A stretch of 64,000 nucleotides of DNA from Ectothiorhodospira haloalkaliphila ATCC 51935 (GCF_000633935.1 NZ_KK214998.1:1254010-1318009); one strand, 5' to 3'; positions 26,722 through 36,890 are shown, numbered from the stretch's first letter. Translations and numbers: made by a program. The notes: generated from the sequence alone by a model not told the origin.

Positions 26722-28790
26722 GGCACCCGGGACAGGTCCGCCACCCGCAGGAACAGGCCGGCCAGGCGGTTGAGCAGGGCCAGGCGGTTGTCCCGCAGGG
26801 CGGTGTCTTCGGCCATGACCATCACCTGATCGAAGAAGGCATCCACGGGCTCGCGCAGGCTGGCCAGTTCGGTGAGTCCCTGGGTGTATTCACCGGCATC
26901 GAAGTGGGCCGAGACGGGCGCCCACAGGGCCTCGAGCCGTTCGTGCAGGGCGCGCTCGGCGTCTTCCTGCAGCCTTTGCGGGTCCACCTGCTCGGGCAGG
27001 TCGCCTTCCACCTTGCGCAGGATGTTGTGGATGCGCTTGTGGGCTGCGGCCAGGGGTTCCGCCTCCGGCAGGCCCAGGAAGGTTTCCACGGCACGCACCC
27101 GCTGGTCGAAGTCCAGGGGCCGGGTGGGACGCACCGACAGCACGGCGTCGAACACTTCCGGGCGGATGCCACGGTCGTGATAGTAGGCGCGCAGGCGTTC
27201 CATGATGTAGTCCAGCACCTGGGGCACGGCCTCCATGGCCGGCACGGCCTGGCCATAGCCCCGGGCTGCGTGCTCCAGCAGATCCTTCAGGTCCAGGGGC
27301 AGTTCCGCTTCCACCAGGATGCGCAGCACCCCCAGGGCGGCGCGGCGCAGGCCGAAGGGGTCCTTGGCGCCGGTGGGCTTGAGGCCGATGGCGAAGATGC
27401 CCACCAGGGTATCCAGGCGGTCGGCCAGGGCCAGCACCCGGCCCACGGCCTCGCCGGGCAGGTCGTCGCCGGCGTGGCGGGGGAGATACTGGTCCTCCAG
27501 GGCCCGGGCCACGGAGGCGGCCTCGCCATCGTAGCGGGCATAGTGGCGCCCCATGGTGCCCTGCAGCTCGGTGAACTCGTACACCATGAGGGTCTGCAGG
27601 TCGCACTTGCACAGGCGTGCCGCACGCCGGGCTTCGTTCTCCGGCGCGTCGATCTCCCCGGCCAGGTACGCGGCCAGCTGCTCCACCCGCTGGGTCTTGT
27701 CGTACAGGCTGCCCAGCTTCTGCTGGAAGACCACGTGCCGCAGGGCGTCCAGGTGGCTTTCCAGGGGACGCTTGCGGTCCTGGTTCCAGAAGAACTCGGC
27801 GTCGGCGAAGCGGGGGCGGATCACCCGCTCGTTGCCTTCGCGCACCCGCTCGGGCGCCCGGGAGTCCACGTTGCTGATGGTGATGAAGTGGGGCATCAGG
27901 CGCCCCTGGTCGTCCACCACGGCAAAGTACTTCTGGTTGTCCTGCATGGTGAGGATCAGGGCCTCCTGGGGCACGTCCAGGAAGCGGGACTCGAAATGGC
28001 CCGCCACGGCCACTGGCCATTCCACCAGGGCGGCCACTTCATCCAAAAGAGCCTCGTCCAGCACGGCGCGACCGCCCAGTTCGGCGGCGGTCTGCTCCAC
28101 CTGCCCCCGGATGGCCTCCCGGCGCGCATCGAAATCCGCCAGCACATGGCCCTGTCGGGCCAGCAGGTCCGCGTAGGCGGAGGGTTCCGGCACAGGGAGC
28201 GGATCCGGGTGGTGGAAGCGGTGCCCCCGGGTCTCGCGCCCGGCGGGGATGCCCAGGATGGTGCCCGGAATCGGTTGGTCCCCCAGCAGCAGGATCACCC
28301 AGTGCACGGGGCGCACGAATTCCGCATCGCCATCACCCCAGCGCATGCGCTTGGGGATGGGCAGGGCGGCCAGGGCGGATTCCACGACCCCCGGCACCAG
28401 CTCGGCGGTTTCGCGACCAGGTTCCACATGGCGATGCACCAGCCAGGCGCCCTTGTCGGTCTCCATGCGCTCCAGGGCGGACACCTCCACGCCGCAGGAG
28501 GCGGCAAACCCCTGGGCCGCCCGGGTGGGCTGACCCTCGGCATCGAAGGCGGCACTCACCGCCGGCCCGCGGCGCTCCATGGCCTGATCCGCCTGGCGAA
28601 GCGGCACCTCCCGGATCCACACCGCCAGCCGGCGCGGCGCGGCATAGGCCTGACCCGCCCCGACCTTGAACCCCGCCTCCTCGAGGCCCCGGGTCACCTC
28701 CCGGGCAAAGGCATCGCGCAGTTCCCGCAGGGCCTTGGGCGGCAGTTCTTCAGTACCGATCTCGATCAACAGATCCTGTGCATCACTCAT
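26718..28790 (-). CDS. glyS: glycyl-tRNA synthetase beta subunit
   Basis: 690 aa, the normal length. The N terminus LLIEIGTEELPP is a hallmark of the subunit, and an anticodon-binding domain forms the C terminus. With GlyQ it makes the alpha2beta2 bacterial GlyRS. It follows glyQ after 3 bases and overlaps gmhB. Confidence 0.97.
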   Translation of the reverse strand: MSDAQDLLIEIGTEELPPKALRELRDAFAREVTRGLEEAGFKVGAGQAYAAPRRLAVWIREVPLRQADQAMERRGPAVSAAFDAEGQPTRAAQGFAASCGVEVSALERMETDKGAWLVHRHVEPGRETAELVPGVVESALAALPIPKRMRWGDGDAEFVRPVHWVILLLGDQPIPGTILGIPAGRETRGHRFHHPDPLPVPEPSAYADLLARQGHVLADFDARREAIRGQVEQTAAELGGRAVLDEALLDEVAALVEWPVAVAGHFESRFLDVPQEALILTMQDNQKYFAVVDDQGRLMPHFITISNVDSRAPERVREGNERVIRPRFADAEFFWNQDRKRPLESHLDALRHVVFQQKLGSLYDKTQRVEQLAAYLAGEIDAPENEARRAARLCKCDLQTLMVYEFTELQGTMGRHYARYDGEAASVARALEDQYLPRHAGDDLPGEAVGRVLALADRLDTLVGIFAIGLKPTGAKDPFGLRRAALGVLRILVEAELPLDLKDLLEHAARGYGQAVPAMEAVPQVLDYIMERLRAYYHDRGIRPEVFDAVLSVRPTRPLDFDQRVRAVETFLGLPEAEPLAAAHKRIHNILRKVEGDLPEQVDPQRLQEDAERALHERLEALWAPVSAHFDAGEYTQGLTELASLREPVDAFFDQVMVMAEDTALRDNRLALLNRLAGLFLRVADLSRVP

Positions 28791-28793
28791 GTC

Positions 28794-29738
28794 TTACCCC
28801 TGTCCGCCTTGCGCCTGACCATTGGCCTTCTTGCCCCCATTGCCCTGGAGCATCGGGAAACCCAGGGCCTCCCGGGCCTCGTGGTAGGCCTTGGCGACGC
28901 TGCGGGCCAGTTCGCGCACGCGCAGGATGTAGCGCTGACGCTCGGTCACGGAGATGGCGCGGCGGGCATCCAGCAGGTTGAAGGTATGGGAAGCCTTGAG
29001 CATCTGCTCGTAGGCCGGCAGGGGCAGCCCCTGCTCGATCAGGTGGCGACTCTGCTGTTCGCAGGTCTCGAACCAGGCGAACAGGCGCTCCACATCGGCG
29101 TGCTCGAAGTTGTAGGTGGATTGTTCCACCTCGTTCTGGTGATAGACATCGCCATAGGTCACCACGCCCTGCGGCCCCCTTGTCCACACCAGGTCATAGA
29201 CGCTCTCCACCCCCTGCAGGTACATGGCGATGCGCTCCAGGCCGTAGGTGATCTCGCCGCTCACGGGCCGGCAGTCCAGGCCGCCCACCTGCTGGAAGTA
29301 GGTGAACTGGGTCACCTCCATGCCATTGAGCCACACCTCCCAGCCCAGGCCCCAGGCCCCCAGGGTGGGCGACTCCCAGTTGTCCTCCACGAAGCGGATG
29401 TCATGCACCAGCGGGTCGATGCCAATGGTCTTGAGCGAGCCCAGATACAGTTCCTGGAAGTCCGGCGGAGAGGGCTTGAGCAGCACCTGGAACTGGTAAT
29501 AGTGCTGCAGGCGGTTGGGGTTCTCCCCATAGCGTCCGTCGGTGGGGCGCCGCGAGGGCTGCACATAGGCGGTGCGCCAGGGCTCCGGACCCACGGCGCG
29601 CAGGAAGGTGGCCCAGTGGAAGGTGCCGGCCCCCATCTCCATGTCGTAGGGCTGGAGCAGCACGCAGCCCTGCCGGGCCCAATAGTCCTGCAGGGCCAGG
29701 ATGAGCCCCTGGAAGGTTGAGACGTCTTGAGAGGACAT
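28794..29738 (-). CDS. glyQ: glycyl-tRNA synthetase alpha subunit
   Basis: 314 aa with the class II catalytic core; the start [14 protein letters not shown] is characteristic. The motif with MEMGAGTFH that follows and the YVQPSRRP segment are conserved. The N-terminal ATG at 29738 heads the glyQ-glyS-gmhB operon. Its upstream region holds REP-like repeats. Confidence 0.97.
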   Translation of the reverse strand: MSSQDVSTFQGLILALQDYWARQGCVLLQPYDMEMGAGTFHWATFLRAVGPEPWRTAYVQPSRRPTDGRYGENPNRLQHYYQFQVLLKPSPPDFQELYLGSLKTIGIDPLVHDIRFVEDNWESPTLGAWGLGWEVWLNGMEVTQFTYFQQVGGLDCRPVSGEITYGLERIAMYLQGVESVYDLVWTRGPQGVVTYGDVYHQNEVEQSTYNFEHADVERLFAWFETCEQQSRHLIEQGLPLPAYEQMLKASHTFNLLDARRAISVTERQRYILRVRELARSVAKAYHEAREALGFPMLQGNGGKKANGQAQGGQG

Positions 29739-29840
29739 TCAGATCGACCCGAAGTGATTCGTGATTGGCATGCGGGCCGCCGGCCACGCAAGGCGTCGCA
29801 TTATAACGGCGTCGGCAGCAGCCAGACCAGCGCCGTCCCG

Positions 29841-29996
29841 TGGGAGCGGCCCTCGGCCGCGAGACGGTGCCCGCAAAGACTTCCCCGGCCACGGTTATCG
29901 CGCGTTCGCGGGCAGGCCCGCTCCCACGGAAGGGACATGGCCAACCTGACGGGAACCCCAGGAAGAACTCCCGTGGGAGCGGCCCTCGGCCGCGAA
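29841..29996. repeat. REP-like palindromes between glyQ and glnA (family B)
   Basis: Three units of a GTGGGAGCGG...CCGCGA type element: 29841-29863 and 29973-29996 direct, 29905-29927 inverted, each able to form a hairpin. They resemble pseudomonad-type REP sequences. Further copies are at 43601-43686 and 53918-53948. The remainder of 29739-30139 holds no supported gene; a run of twelve C lies at 30035-30046. Confidence 0.7.
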
Positions 29997-30139
29997 GATC
30001 GCAGCTACTCAGGCGTCCGGCCCCGCCGTAAGGACCCCCCCCCCCCTCGGCAGGCCCTGCCCCCGATGCGAAACCCAGGTGCTCGTGCCAGATACACCCT
30101 TGGCGACCGGGGGCCGCTGCCACAGGGGGCCACGGGTCT

Positions 30140-30162
30140 GGGGCAATGCAGGGTATTGCCCC
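30140..30162. promoter_or_regulatory. inverted repeat upstream of the glnA NtrC site
   Basis: GGGGCAAT and ATTGCCCC form perfect 8-bp arms around a 7-base spacer, 30 bases before the NtrC-like site. It has no T tract. It may bind a regulator; which one is unknown. Confidence 0.4.
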
Positions 30163-30191
30163 GCCCCAACATGAGGCATGCTACCCTGGCA

Positions 30192-30208
30192 TGCACTATC
30201 CTGGTGCA
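30192..30208 (+). promoter_or_regulatory. NtrC binding site upstream of glnA
   Basis: TGCACTATCCTGGTGCA fits the 17-base NtrC pattern TGCACC-N5-GGTGCA with one mismatch. It lies about 64 bases before a sigma-54 promoter, as expected for an enhancer. A weaker overlapping dyad built on GCATGC precedes it. Confidence 0.75.
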
Positions 30209-30271
30209 GGCCGGTGACCCCATTTCGGGCAGACCGCCCCGCTCAGGCCCATATTTCGACCACTCACACCA

Positions 30272-30287
30272 TGGCACGGTCCATGCA
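30272..30287 (+). promoter_or_regulatory. sigma-54 promoter of glnA
   Basis: TGGCACGGTCCATGCA has GG and GC exactly 10 bases apart and one mismatch to the TGGCACG-N4-TTGCA consensus. Transcription would start near 30298, 85 bases before the glnA ATG. Confidence 0.8.
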
Positions 30288-30382
30288 TTATCCCGACCGA
30301 ACGTTTTTCAACGCCCCTGCCGACTGATCAGTGGGCAACCCATTTCAAAGTGGCAATCATTCAAGTCCCTGGAGGAGCACGC

Positions 30383-31792
30383 ATGTCAGCAAGCGACGTA
30401 CTCAACATGATCAAGGAACACGACGTGAAATTCGTCGACTTCCGTTTCGTGGACAGCCGCGGCAAGGAGCAGCACGTCTCCGTCCCCGCCCACACCATCG
30501 ACGAGGACGTACTGGAAAGCGGCAAGATGTTCGACGGCTCCTCCATCTCCGGCTGGAAGGGCATCAACGAATCGGACATGATCCTCATGCCCGATACCGA
30601 AAGCGCTGTCATGGATCCCTTCTTCGACGAGCCCACCCTGAACCTGCGCTGCCAGGTGGTGGAACCGACCACCATGCAGGGCTATGACCGCTGCCCCCGC
30701 TCCCTGGCCCAGCGCGCCGAGGCCTATCTGGCCAGCACCGGCATCGCTGACGGCTGCATGTTCGGCCCGGAGAACGAATTCTTCGTCTTCGACGACATCA
30801 AGTGGGGCACCTCCATCCAGAACTGCTTCTTCCAGATCGACTCCGACGAGGCCAGCTGGAACTCGGAAAAGGTCTTTGAAGACGGCAACATCGGCCACCG
30901 CCCCACCGTGAAGGGCGGCTACTTCCCGGTGCCGCCGGTGGACAGCCTGCAGGATCTGCGCTCCGCCATGTGCATGGCCCTGGAAGAAATGGGCCTGACC
31001 ACCGAGGTGCACCACCACGAAGTGGCCACTGCCGGCCAGTGCGAGATCGGCGTGGGTGCTGCCTCCCTCACCCGCAAGGCCGACGAGGTACTGATCCTCA
31101 AGTATGTGGTGCAGAACGTGGCCCACAACTACGGCAAGACCGCCACCTTCATGCCCAAGCCCCTGGTGGGTGACAACGGCAGCGGCATGCACGTGCACAT
31201 GTCCCTGTCCAAGGACGGCCAGAACCTGTTCGCCGGCGACAAGTACGGCGGTCTGTCCGAAACGGCCCTGTACTATGTGGGCGGCATCATCAAGCATGCC
31301 CGTGCCCTGAACGCCTTCACCAACCCCTCCACCAACAGCTACAAGCGTCTGGTGCCCGGCTTCGAGGCCCCGGTCATGCTGGCCTACTCCGCCCGCAACC
31401 GTTCTGCTTCCATCCGGATTCCGTGGGTGTCCAGCCCCAAGGCCCGCCGCATCGAGGTGCGCTTCCCCGACTCCACCGCCAACCCCTACCTGGCCTTTGC
31501 TGCCATGCTGATGGCTGGCCTGGACGGCATCCAGAACAAGATCCACCCGGGCGAAGCCATGGACAAGAACCTGTACGACCTGCCCCCGGAAGAGGAAAAG
31601 CAGATCCCGCAGGTCTGCGCCTCCCTGGAACAGGCCCTGGACGCACTGGACAAGGACCGCGAGTTCCTGACCGCTGGCGGCGTTTTCACCGACGACATGC
31701 TCGACGCCTACATCGACCTGAAGATGGAAGAGGTCACCCGCATGCGCATGACCACCCACCCGGTGGAATTCGACATGTACTACAGCCTGTGA
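30383..31792 (+). CDS. glnA: type I glutamine synthetase
   Basis: Assimilates ammonium into glutamine; cytoplasmic dodecamer, 469 aa, exactly the E. coli length. Tyr398 in KNLYDLPPE corresponds to the adenylylation site of GSI-beta enzymes. NGSGMHVH and the C-terminal catalytic segments are intact. GGAGGAG precedes the ATG at 30383. An NtrC site and sigma-54 promoter lie upstream, and the gene ends at a strong terminator, with ntrB and ntrC further down, so it is regulated by nitrogen status. Confidence 0.98.
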   Translation: MSASDVLNMIKEHDVKFVDFRFVDSRGKEQHVSVPAHTIDEDVLESGKMFDGSSISGWKGINESDMILMPDTESAVMDPFFDEPTLNLRCQVVEPTTMQGYDRCPRSLAQRAEAYLASTGIADGCMFGPENEFFVFDDIKWGTSIQNCFFQIDSDEASWNSEKVFEDGNIGHRPTVKGGYFPVPPVDSLQDLRSAMCMALEEMGLTTEVHHHEVATAGQCEIGVGAASLTRKADEVLILKYVVQNVAHNYGKTATFMPKPLVGDNGSGMHVHMSLSKDGQNLFAGDKYGGLSETALYYVGGIIKHARALNAFTNPSTNSYKRLVPGFEAPVMLAYSARNRSASIRIPWVSSPKARRIEVRFPDSTANPYLAFAAMLMAGLDGIQNKIHPGEAMDKNLYDLPPEEEKQIPQVCASLEQALDALDKDREFLTAGGVFTDDMLDAYIDLKMEEVTRMRMTTHPVEFDMYYSL

Positions 31793-31827
31793 TCACCTGA
31801 CCCCTGAGGTCATCGTGATTCAGTAAG

Positions 31828-31860
31828 GAGCCCCCGGCAACGCCGGGGGCTCTTTTCTTT
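31828..31860 (+). terminator. glnA terminator
   Basis: GAGCCCCCGGC and GCCGGGGGCTC form an 11-bp stem with a 3-base loop followed by TTTTCTTT. It separates glnA from the DUF4124-ntrBC part. Confidence 0.92.
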
Positions 31861-31901
31861 GGGCGCTTGTCCGTCCAGCACCCCTGCGGTATCGTCAAGT
31901 C

Positions 31902-32471
31902 ATGAACGCGCGCCTGACCACCCTGCTCCTGCTGCTCACCCTGGCCGCACCGGCCATGGCTGAGGTGTATCGCTGGACCGATGATCAGGGCAACACGGTC
32001 TTTGGCGATACCCCCCCCGATGGCGTGGACGCCACTCCCATGAACGTGCGCAGCCCCACCGTGACGCCGGGCTTGCCGAACGCCCGCGAGATCCTGGAGC
32101 GCCCCACCCCGCGCGAAGAGGCACAGGCGCGGGAACAGGCACGAAGCGCCGGCTACACCGGCATCAGCATCGCCAGCCCCGGCGATGATGACGTGGTGCG
32201 CACCAATCTGGGCGAGGTGAATGTGTCGGTCCAGGTGGATCCGGAACTTCAGTCCGACCAGGGCCACCGGGTGCGGATTGTCCTGGATGGTCAAACCGCC
32301 GCCGTGGGCGAGTCCACCCGATTCACCCTGGAGGAGGTCACACCGGGCACCCACACCCTGAGGGCCGAAATCCTGGACAGCAACGACCGGACGCTGAAGG
32401 CTTCCGAGGAGAGCACTTTCCACCTGCTACGCACCACGGTGCGACAGCAGACCCGACCCGGTGGAAACTGA
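31902..32471 (+). CDS. DUF4124 domain protein, secreted
   Basis: 189 aa with a clear signal peptide ending AMA at about residue 20, followed at once by the DUF4124 start EVYRWTDDQGN and a Pro-rich, charged middle. A beta-rich C-terminal half (about 100-185) looks like a separate Ig-like domain. The gene is often placed between glnA and ntrB in gammaproteobacteria, but its role is unknown. It is downstream of the glnA terminator. Confidence 0.85.
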   Translation: MNARLTTLLLLLTLAAPAMAEVYRWTDDQGNTVFGDTPPDGVDATPMNVRSPTVTPGLPNAREILERPTPREEAQAREQARSAGYTGISIASPGDDDVVRTNLGEVNVSVQVDPELQSDQGHRVRIVLDGQTAAVGESTRFTLEEVTPGTHTLRAEILDSNDRTLKASEESTFHLLRTTVRQQTRPGGN

Positions 32472-32584
32472 GCCCGATCCCCCTCTCCCGCGCCTGGCGC
32501 TGGAACCCTTGCCGCGTGGCTACCTGCCTGAAACCGCCCTCACCTTCCAAGCTTCGCCCCTGCACATGGCAGGCGGACCTGGCC

Positions 32585-32601
32585 TGCACCATAATAGTGC
32601 A
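32585..32601 (+). promoter_or_regulatory. NtrC binding site upstream of ntrB
   Basis: TGCACCATAATAGTGCA fits TGCACC-N5-GGTGCA with one mismatch, about 150 bases before the ntrB start. In enterics such a site represses or tunes glnL transcription. A weaker GCACC-ATCTT-CGTG element follows near 32628. Confidence 0.7.
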
Positions 32602-32750
32602 TAGGCGCGTGCGCCCGGAGCCATACGCACCATCTTCGTGATCTTTGCCCGCACCCGAAAATGGCGCCACGCCTCGCTCCGGGGTCAGGCCACGCCCGAT
32701 CACGGTGCATGCATCCATGCTGGTTCGGTTTTTGCAGAAGGAAAAGCCAT

Positions 32751-33818
32751 ATGCCCCAGGATCACACACTGCACCGACATCTGCTGGAGAACCTGACCAC
32801 TGCCATCCTGGTGGCGGATGAACGACTGCGGCTGCATTTCATGAACCCCGCGGCCGAAATGCTCATGGAGATCAGCCTCAACCGCGTGCGCGGCCTGCCC
32901 ATGGGCGACCTGTTCCGGGAGGACGAAACGCTGCTGGTCAGCCTGCAGCAGTCACTGAACACAGGGCACCCCTTCACCGAACGGGAACGCCTCCTGGCGC
33001 TGCACTTCGAGCGGGAGGTCACGGTGGACATCACCGTATCGCCCATCTCCGAGCCGGGCAGTCCGCGGCGCCTGCTGATCGAGCTGGTGCAGGTGGACCG
33101 CCAACTGCGGATCACACGGGAAGAACAACTTCTCAATCAGCAGTCTGCCTCGCGGGCCCTGCTTCGCGGCCTGGCCCACGAGATCAAGAATCCCCTGGGC
33201 GGCCTGCGGGGAGCCGCGCAGTTGCTTGAACGGGAACTACCCGACCCGGAGTTGCAGGAGTACACCCGCATCATCATTGGCGAAGCCGACCGGCTACAGA
33301 ACCTGGTGAACCGCATGCTCGGTCCCAACAACCTGCCCCAGCGCCAGCACCAGAACATCCACAAGGCACTGGAGCACGTGCGCAACCTGGTGAGCGTGGA
33401 GGCCCCCGAAGGTGTTCTGATATGCACGGACTATGACCCCAGCATTCCCGACGTCAACGCTGATCAGGACATGCTCATCCAGTCCATCCTCAACATTGTC
33501 CGCAATGCAGTGCAGGCTGTGGGCGAAGAGGGTGTCGTGCGACTACGCAGCCGCGTGCTGCGTCAGTACACCATCGGCCAGGTCCGCCACAAGCTGGTGG
33601 CCCTGATACAGGTGATCGACCATGGCCCCGGCATCAGTGAGGAGGTTCGCGAACGCATCTTCTTTCCCATGGTCTCGGGCCGGGACGGAGGCACGGGACT
33701 GGGCCTGTCCATCGCGCAATCCCTGATCAACCAGCACGGCGGGCTGATCGAGTGCACCTCCCGCCCCGGCCAGACCGTATTTTCCCTGCTGCTACCCGTG
33801 GAGTTGAAGGATGACTAA
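32751..33818 (+). CDS. glnL: nitrogen regulation sensor kinase NtrB
   Basis: Soluble histidine kinase and phosphatase of NtrC, 355 aa. An N-terminal PAS domain (about 10-110) precedes the phospho-acceptor motif AHEIKNPLGGLRGA (His at about 142) and an ATPase domain with the N box (NIVRNA) and GTGLGLSIAQ. The ATG at 32751 follows AAGGA. It overlaps ntrC by 8 bases. Confidence 0.96.
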   Translation: MPQDHTLHRHLLENLTTAILVADERLRLHFMNPAAEMLMEISLNRVRGLPMGDLFREDETLLVSLQQSLNTGHPFTERERLLALHFEREVTVDITVSPISEPGSPRRLLIELVQVDRQLRITREEQLLNQQSASRALLRGLAHEIKNPLGGLRGAAQLLERELPDPELQEYTRIIIGEADRLQNLVNRMLGPNNLPQRQHQNIHKALEHVRNLVSVEAPEGVLICTDYDPSIPDVNADQDMLIQSILNIVRNAVQAVGEEGVVRLRSRVLRQYTIGQVRHKLVALIQVIDHGPGISEEVRERIFFPMVSGRDGGTGLGLSIAQSLINQHGGLIECTSRPGQTVFSLLLPVELKDD

Positions 33819-35223
33819 TCGAGAGCATATCTGGGTCATTGATGACGATCGCTCGATTCGCTGGGTCCTGGAACGCACCTTGAGCCGCGCGGGCATCGAA
33901 GTCACATCCTTTGCCTCCGCCGCCGAGGCCCTGCAGGCCCTGGAACAGGACGTGCCCGACGCCCTGATGACCGACATCCGCATGCCGGGCATGGATGGAC
34001 TGGAGATGCTGGGAAGACTGCAGCGGGATCACCCCGAGCTGCCAGTCATCATCATGACCGCCCATTCCGACCTGGAGAGCGCCGTTTCTGCCTACCAGGG
34101 CGGTGCCTTCGAGTACCTGCCCAAGCCCTTCGATGTGGACGATGCGGTCTCCCTGGTGCGTCGAGCCTGCCAACTGCGCAGGGAACGTGGACGCGATGCC
34201 CCCGAGGACACGGAAAAAACACCGGAGATCATCGGCGAGGCCCCCGCCATGCAGGAGGTGTTCCGCGCCATCGGGCGCTTGTCCCGATCCAACATCACCG
34301 TACTCATCAACGGAGAATCCGGCACGGGCAAGGAGCTGGTGGCGCACGCCCTGCACCGCCACAGCCCCCGTGCACACATGCCCTTCATTGCCCTGAACAC
34401 CGCCGCCATCCCCAAGGATCTGCTGGAATCCGAGCTCTTTGGCCACGAAAAGGGGGCCTTTACCGGCGCTCAGAGCGCCCGGCGGGGGCGCTTCGAGCAG
34501 GCCGATGGTGGCACCCTGTTCCTGGACGAGATCGGTGACATGCCCGCCGAATTGCAAACACGGCTGCTGCGGGTGCTGGCGGATGGGGAATTCTATCGTG
34601 TGGGGGGGCATCTGCCGGTCAAGGTGGATGTACGTATCATCGCCGCCACCCACCAGAACCTGGATTCACGGGTCAAGGACGGCCTGTTCCGGGAAGATCT
34701 GTTTCACCGTCTGAACGTGATCCGCATCCACGTCCCCTCCTTGCGGGAACGCCGCCAGGACATCCCCCTGCTGCTCAATCACTTCCTGGGACTGGCAGCC
34801 TCGGAACTGAACGTGGAACGCAAGGTTCCCCTGGCTGAGGTGCAGGATTACCTGTCCACCCTGGACTGGCCCGGCAACGTGCGGCAACTGGAGAACATCT
34901 GTCGATGGCTGACCGTGATGGCCTCGGGGCGGGAACTCCACATGAACGACCTGCCGCCAGAGCTGCATGAACGCTCTGCCGACGCAGAGATCAGTGGCTG
35001 GGAAGACGGCCTGGCCCAATGGGCGGAACAGGAACTGGCGCGTGGAAACTCGGCGCTGCTGGAGCAGGCCACTCCGGCCTTCGAGCGCATCATGATCCGC
35101 GCCGCCATGAAAAAGACCGGCGGACGCCGTCAGGATGCCGCGCGGCTGCTGGGATGGGGGCGCAATACGCTGACGCGCAAGATCAACGAACTTCACATGG
35201 ACGAGGGACAGGACAATCCCTGA
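33811..35223 (+). CDS. glnG: nitrogen regulator NtrC
   Basis: Sigma-54 activator, 470 aa. The receiver has its phospho-acceptor Asp in TDIRMPG (about 54) and the Lys of PKPFD. The AAA+ domain shows GESGTGKE, an intact GAFTGA and GGTLFLDE. The Fis-type helix-turn-helix is at the C terminus. It binds the NtrC-like sites found upstream of glnA and glnL (established role of the family). Convergent with the Fur-family gene after 40 bases. Confidence 0.97.
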   Translation: MTNREHIWVIDDDRSIRWVLERTLSRAGIEVTSFASAAEALQALEQDVPDALMTDIRMPGMDGLEMLGRLQRDHPELPVIIMTAHSDLESAVSAYQGGAFEYLPKPFDVDDAVSLVRRACQLRRERGRDAPEDTEKTPEIIGEAPAMQEVFRAIGRLSRSNITVLINGESGTGKELVAHALHRHSPRAHMPFIALNTAAIPKDLLESELFGHEKGAFTGAQSARRGRFEQADGGTLFLDEIGDMPAELQTRLLRVLADGEFYRVGGHLPVKVDVRIIAATHQNLDSRVKDGLFREDLFHRLNVIRIHVPSLRERRQDIPLLLNHFLGLAASELNVERKVPLAEVQDYLSTLDWPGNVRQLENICRWLTVMASGRELHMNDLPPELHERSADAEISGWEDGLAQWAEQELARGNSALLEQATPAFERIMIRAAMKKTGGRRQDAARLLGWGRNTLTRKINELHMDEGQDNP

Positions 35224-35263
35224 AAGCGGCCTACTCCGTACTGGCCTGAGAGGTCAGCGGGAT

Positions 35264-35668
35264 TCAGCCCTGCCTCACACGGACAATCACATCCACCCCC
35301 TCCACCTGCGTGCCCTCGGGCAGATCAGGCAGATTGCCGATGTCCACGTGTTCCAGGGCCAGGTCCTCCAGGTGACCGGTGTCCAGGTGATACATGTGAT
35401 GATGCGGGGTCAGGTTGGAGTCGTAAAACAGCTTGGCCGGGTCAACGACCACCTCGCGCACCAGACCTTTTTCCGCGAACAATCCCAGCGTGTTGTACAC
35501 CGTGGCCTTGGACACCCGGTAGCGGCGTTCACTGGCGAGGGCCAGTAGCTGCTCGGCGGAGACATGCTGCGGCCTCTCGAACAATAGTTCAGCGATGTCC
35601 AGGCGTTGCTGGGTCGGCGTGATGCCGTGATCCCTCAACCGTTTGACTACGGCCTCTCTATCGAGCAT
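35264..35668 (-). CDS. Fur-family regulator, PerR/Irr-like, without Cys
   Basis: 134 aa winged-helix metalloregulator. DNA-binding helices are at about 10-75 (SKATVYNTLGLF is the recognition helix), followed by a metal or heme-type region with HHHMYHLDTG at about 89. No Cys is present, so the structural zinc site of Fur and Zur is missing, as in Irr-type proteins, which also carry a triple His. An almost perfect dyad with a TAGA/TCTA core is just upstream. It could sense iron, heme or peroxide; sequence alone does not decide. Confidence 0.82.
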   Translation of the reverse strand: MLDREAVVKRLRDHGITPTQQRLDIAELLFERPQHVSAEQLLALASERRYRVSKATVYNTLGLFAEKGLVREVVVDPAKLFYDSNLTPHHHMYHLDTGHLEDLALEHVDIGNLPDLPEGTQVEGVDVIVRVRQG

Positions 35669-35713
35669 GGCGAATGCACTCCACTACAGGTCATACCCCA
35701 GTATAACCGTCAG

Positions 35714-35728
35714 CTAGACAAAGTCTAG
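35714..35728 (-). promoter_or_regulatory. dyad upstream of the Fur-family gene
   Basis: CTAGAC-AAA-GTCTAG is a perfect 6-3-6 inverted repeat, about 45 bases before the regulator start and overlapping the thiO stop codon. It resembles the TAGAA-N3-TTCTA shape of Irr and PerR-type boxes, so it is a plausible autoregulatory operator. Confidence 0.55.
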
Positions 35729-36840
35729 TTCGCGTTACTCCGCCGAACCGAAAAATCCGCCCGATCGATCCGGTAGGGGGATGGATCACAGATGGGGGCG
35801 TGCCCCATGATCAGGTCCGTGAGCAGGCGACAGGCACCGATACTCATCACCACCCCGTTCCGGTAATGGCCGGCGTTCACAAAAAGCCCCTCCACTTCCG
35901 GATGCGGACCAATGTAAGGGATGCCCTGGGGTGAGCCCGGGCGCAGTCCGGCCCAATGTTTCTCGATGGGCAGATCCGCCAGGGCCGGCACCAGACGGGC
36001 TGCGGCCTCCCGGAAGGTTTGAGCGGCCGCCTCGGTGATGGATTTGTCAAAACCCACCCTTTCCAGCGAACTGCCGGCCAGCACGTGGCCGTCGCGTCTC
36101 GGGATGATGTACTGGTCGTCGTTCAGCACCATGCGGCTGAGCAGCCCGGGAGGGCCACGGAACAGGATCATCTGACCACGCACCGGCTCGATGGGGGGTG
36201 CCCCCAGGGACAGCAGCAGCCCCCCGGTCCAGGCACCGCCCGCCACCACCACACGCTCGGCCAGGAGTTCACCCTGTTCGGTGATCACGCCGGTCACTCG
36301 GCCACTGCGCACCCGAAACCCGCTCACCGGCGTACGCGGACGGATATCCACGCCGCGCCTCACCAGACTATGCTGCAGGGCCCGCATGAGCCGGGGATTA
36401 CGCACCTGGGCCACCCGGGGCATCCATACCCCCTGATCAAAGCCTTCTGCGAGCGCCGGCTCACAGCCATGCACAGCCGGCTGATCCAGGGCCTCCAGTT
36501 GCACATCCGGCCAGCGGCGAGCCCAGGCTTGAGCCACATCCCACTGGCCGGGATCGAGCACCAGCAGGCCGTTTTGCGTCCACTGGGGGTCTTCTCCCGT
36601 TTCCTGAAGGAGTTCGTCGGCGAAAGAGGGAAAGGCCGCCTGCGTGAGACTGGCCAGATGGGTCACGGGATCGGGGAAACGCCAGGGATAAAGCGGAGAG
36701 AGGATGCCGCCACCGGCCCATGAGGCCTCCTGCCCCGGCTCCTGGCGATCCAGCAGGGTGACGTCCAGGCCCTGATCATGAAGCATGCGGGCGGAAAGCA
36801 TGCCGATCAGACCGCCGCCCACCACGATGCAGTCAGTCAT
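35725..36840 (-). CDS. thiO: glycine oxidase ThiO
   Basis: FAD oxidase converting glycine to iminoglycine for thiazole synthesis, 371 aa from the ATG at 36840. The FAD motif VVGGGLIG is at about 6-13. AGGAW and a C-terminal GHYRNG with LRPGSPQG fit the family. It is divergent from thiS and thiG, which use its product, with tRNA-Gly upstream on the same strand. No THI-box riboswitch was found. Confidence 0.92.
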   Translation of the reverse strand: MTDCIVVGGGLIGMLSARMLHDQGLDVTLLDRQEPGQEASWAGGGILSPLYPWRFPDPVTHLASLTQAAFPSFADELLQETGEDPQWTQNGLLVLDPGQWDVAQAWARRWPDVQLEALDQPAVHGCEPALAEGFDQGVWMPRVAQVRNPRLMRALQHSLVRRGVDIRPRTPVSGFRVRSGRVTGVITEQGELLAERVVVAGGAWTGGLLLSLGAPPIEPVRGQMILFRGPPGLLSRMVLNDDQYIIPRRDGHVLAGSSLERVGFDKSITEAAAQTFREAAARLVPALADLPIEKHWAGLRPGSPQGIPYIGPHPEVEGLFVNAGHYRNGVVMSIGACRLLTDLIMGHAPICDPSPYRIDRADFSVRRSNAN

Positions 36841-36890
36841 GAAATCACCCGCTGAGGAAAATGGGCCAACGCCGGAAAACGGAGGGGAAC

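Noticed and set aside
26904-29720. A 938-residue open frame on the plus strand
   Set aside because: It runs antisense across glyS and glyQ, whose protein sequences are unmistakable; the frame is open because of high GC codon bias.
30035-30046. Run of twelve C
   Set aside because: It is intergenic, over 330 bases before glnA and outside any promoter element, so phase variation has no obvious target.
32721-32736. sigma-54 like TGGTTCGGTTTTTGCA before glnL
   Set aside because: Spacing is correct, but transcription would start about 4 bases before the ATG and skip the ribosome binding site.
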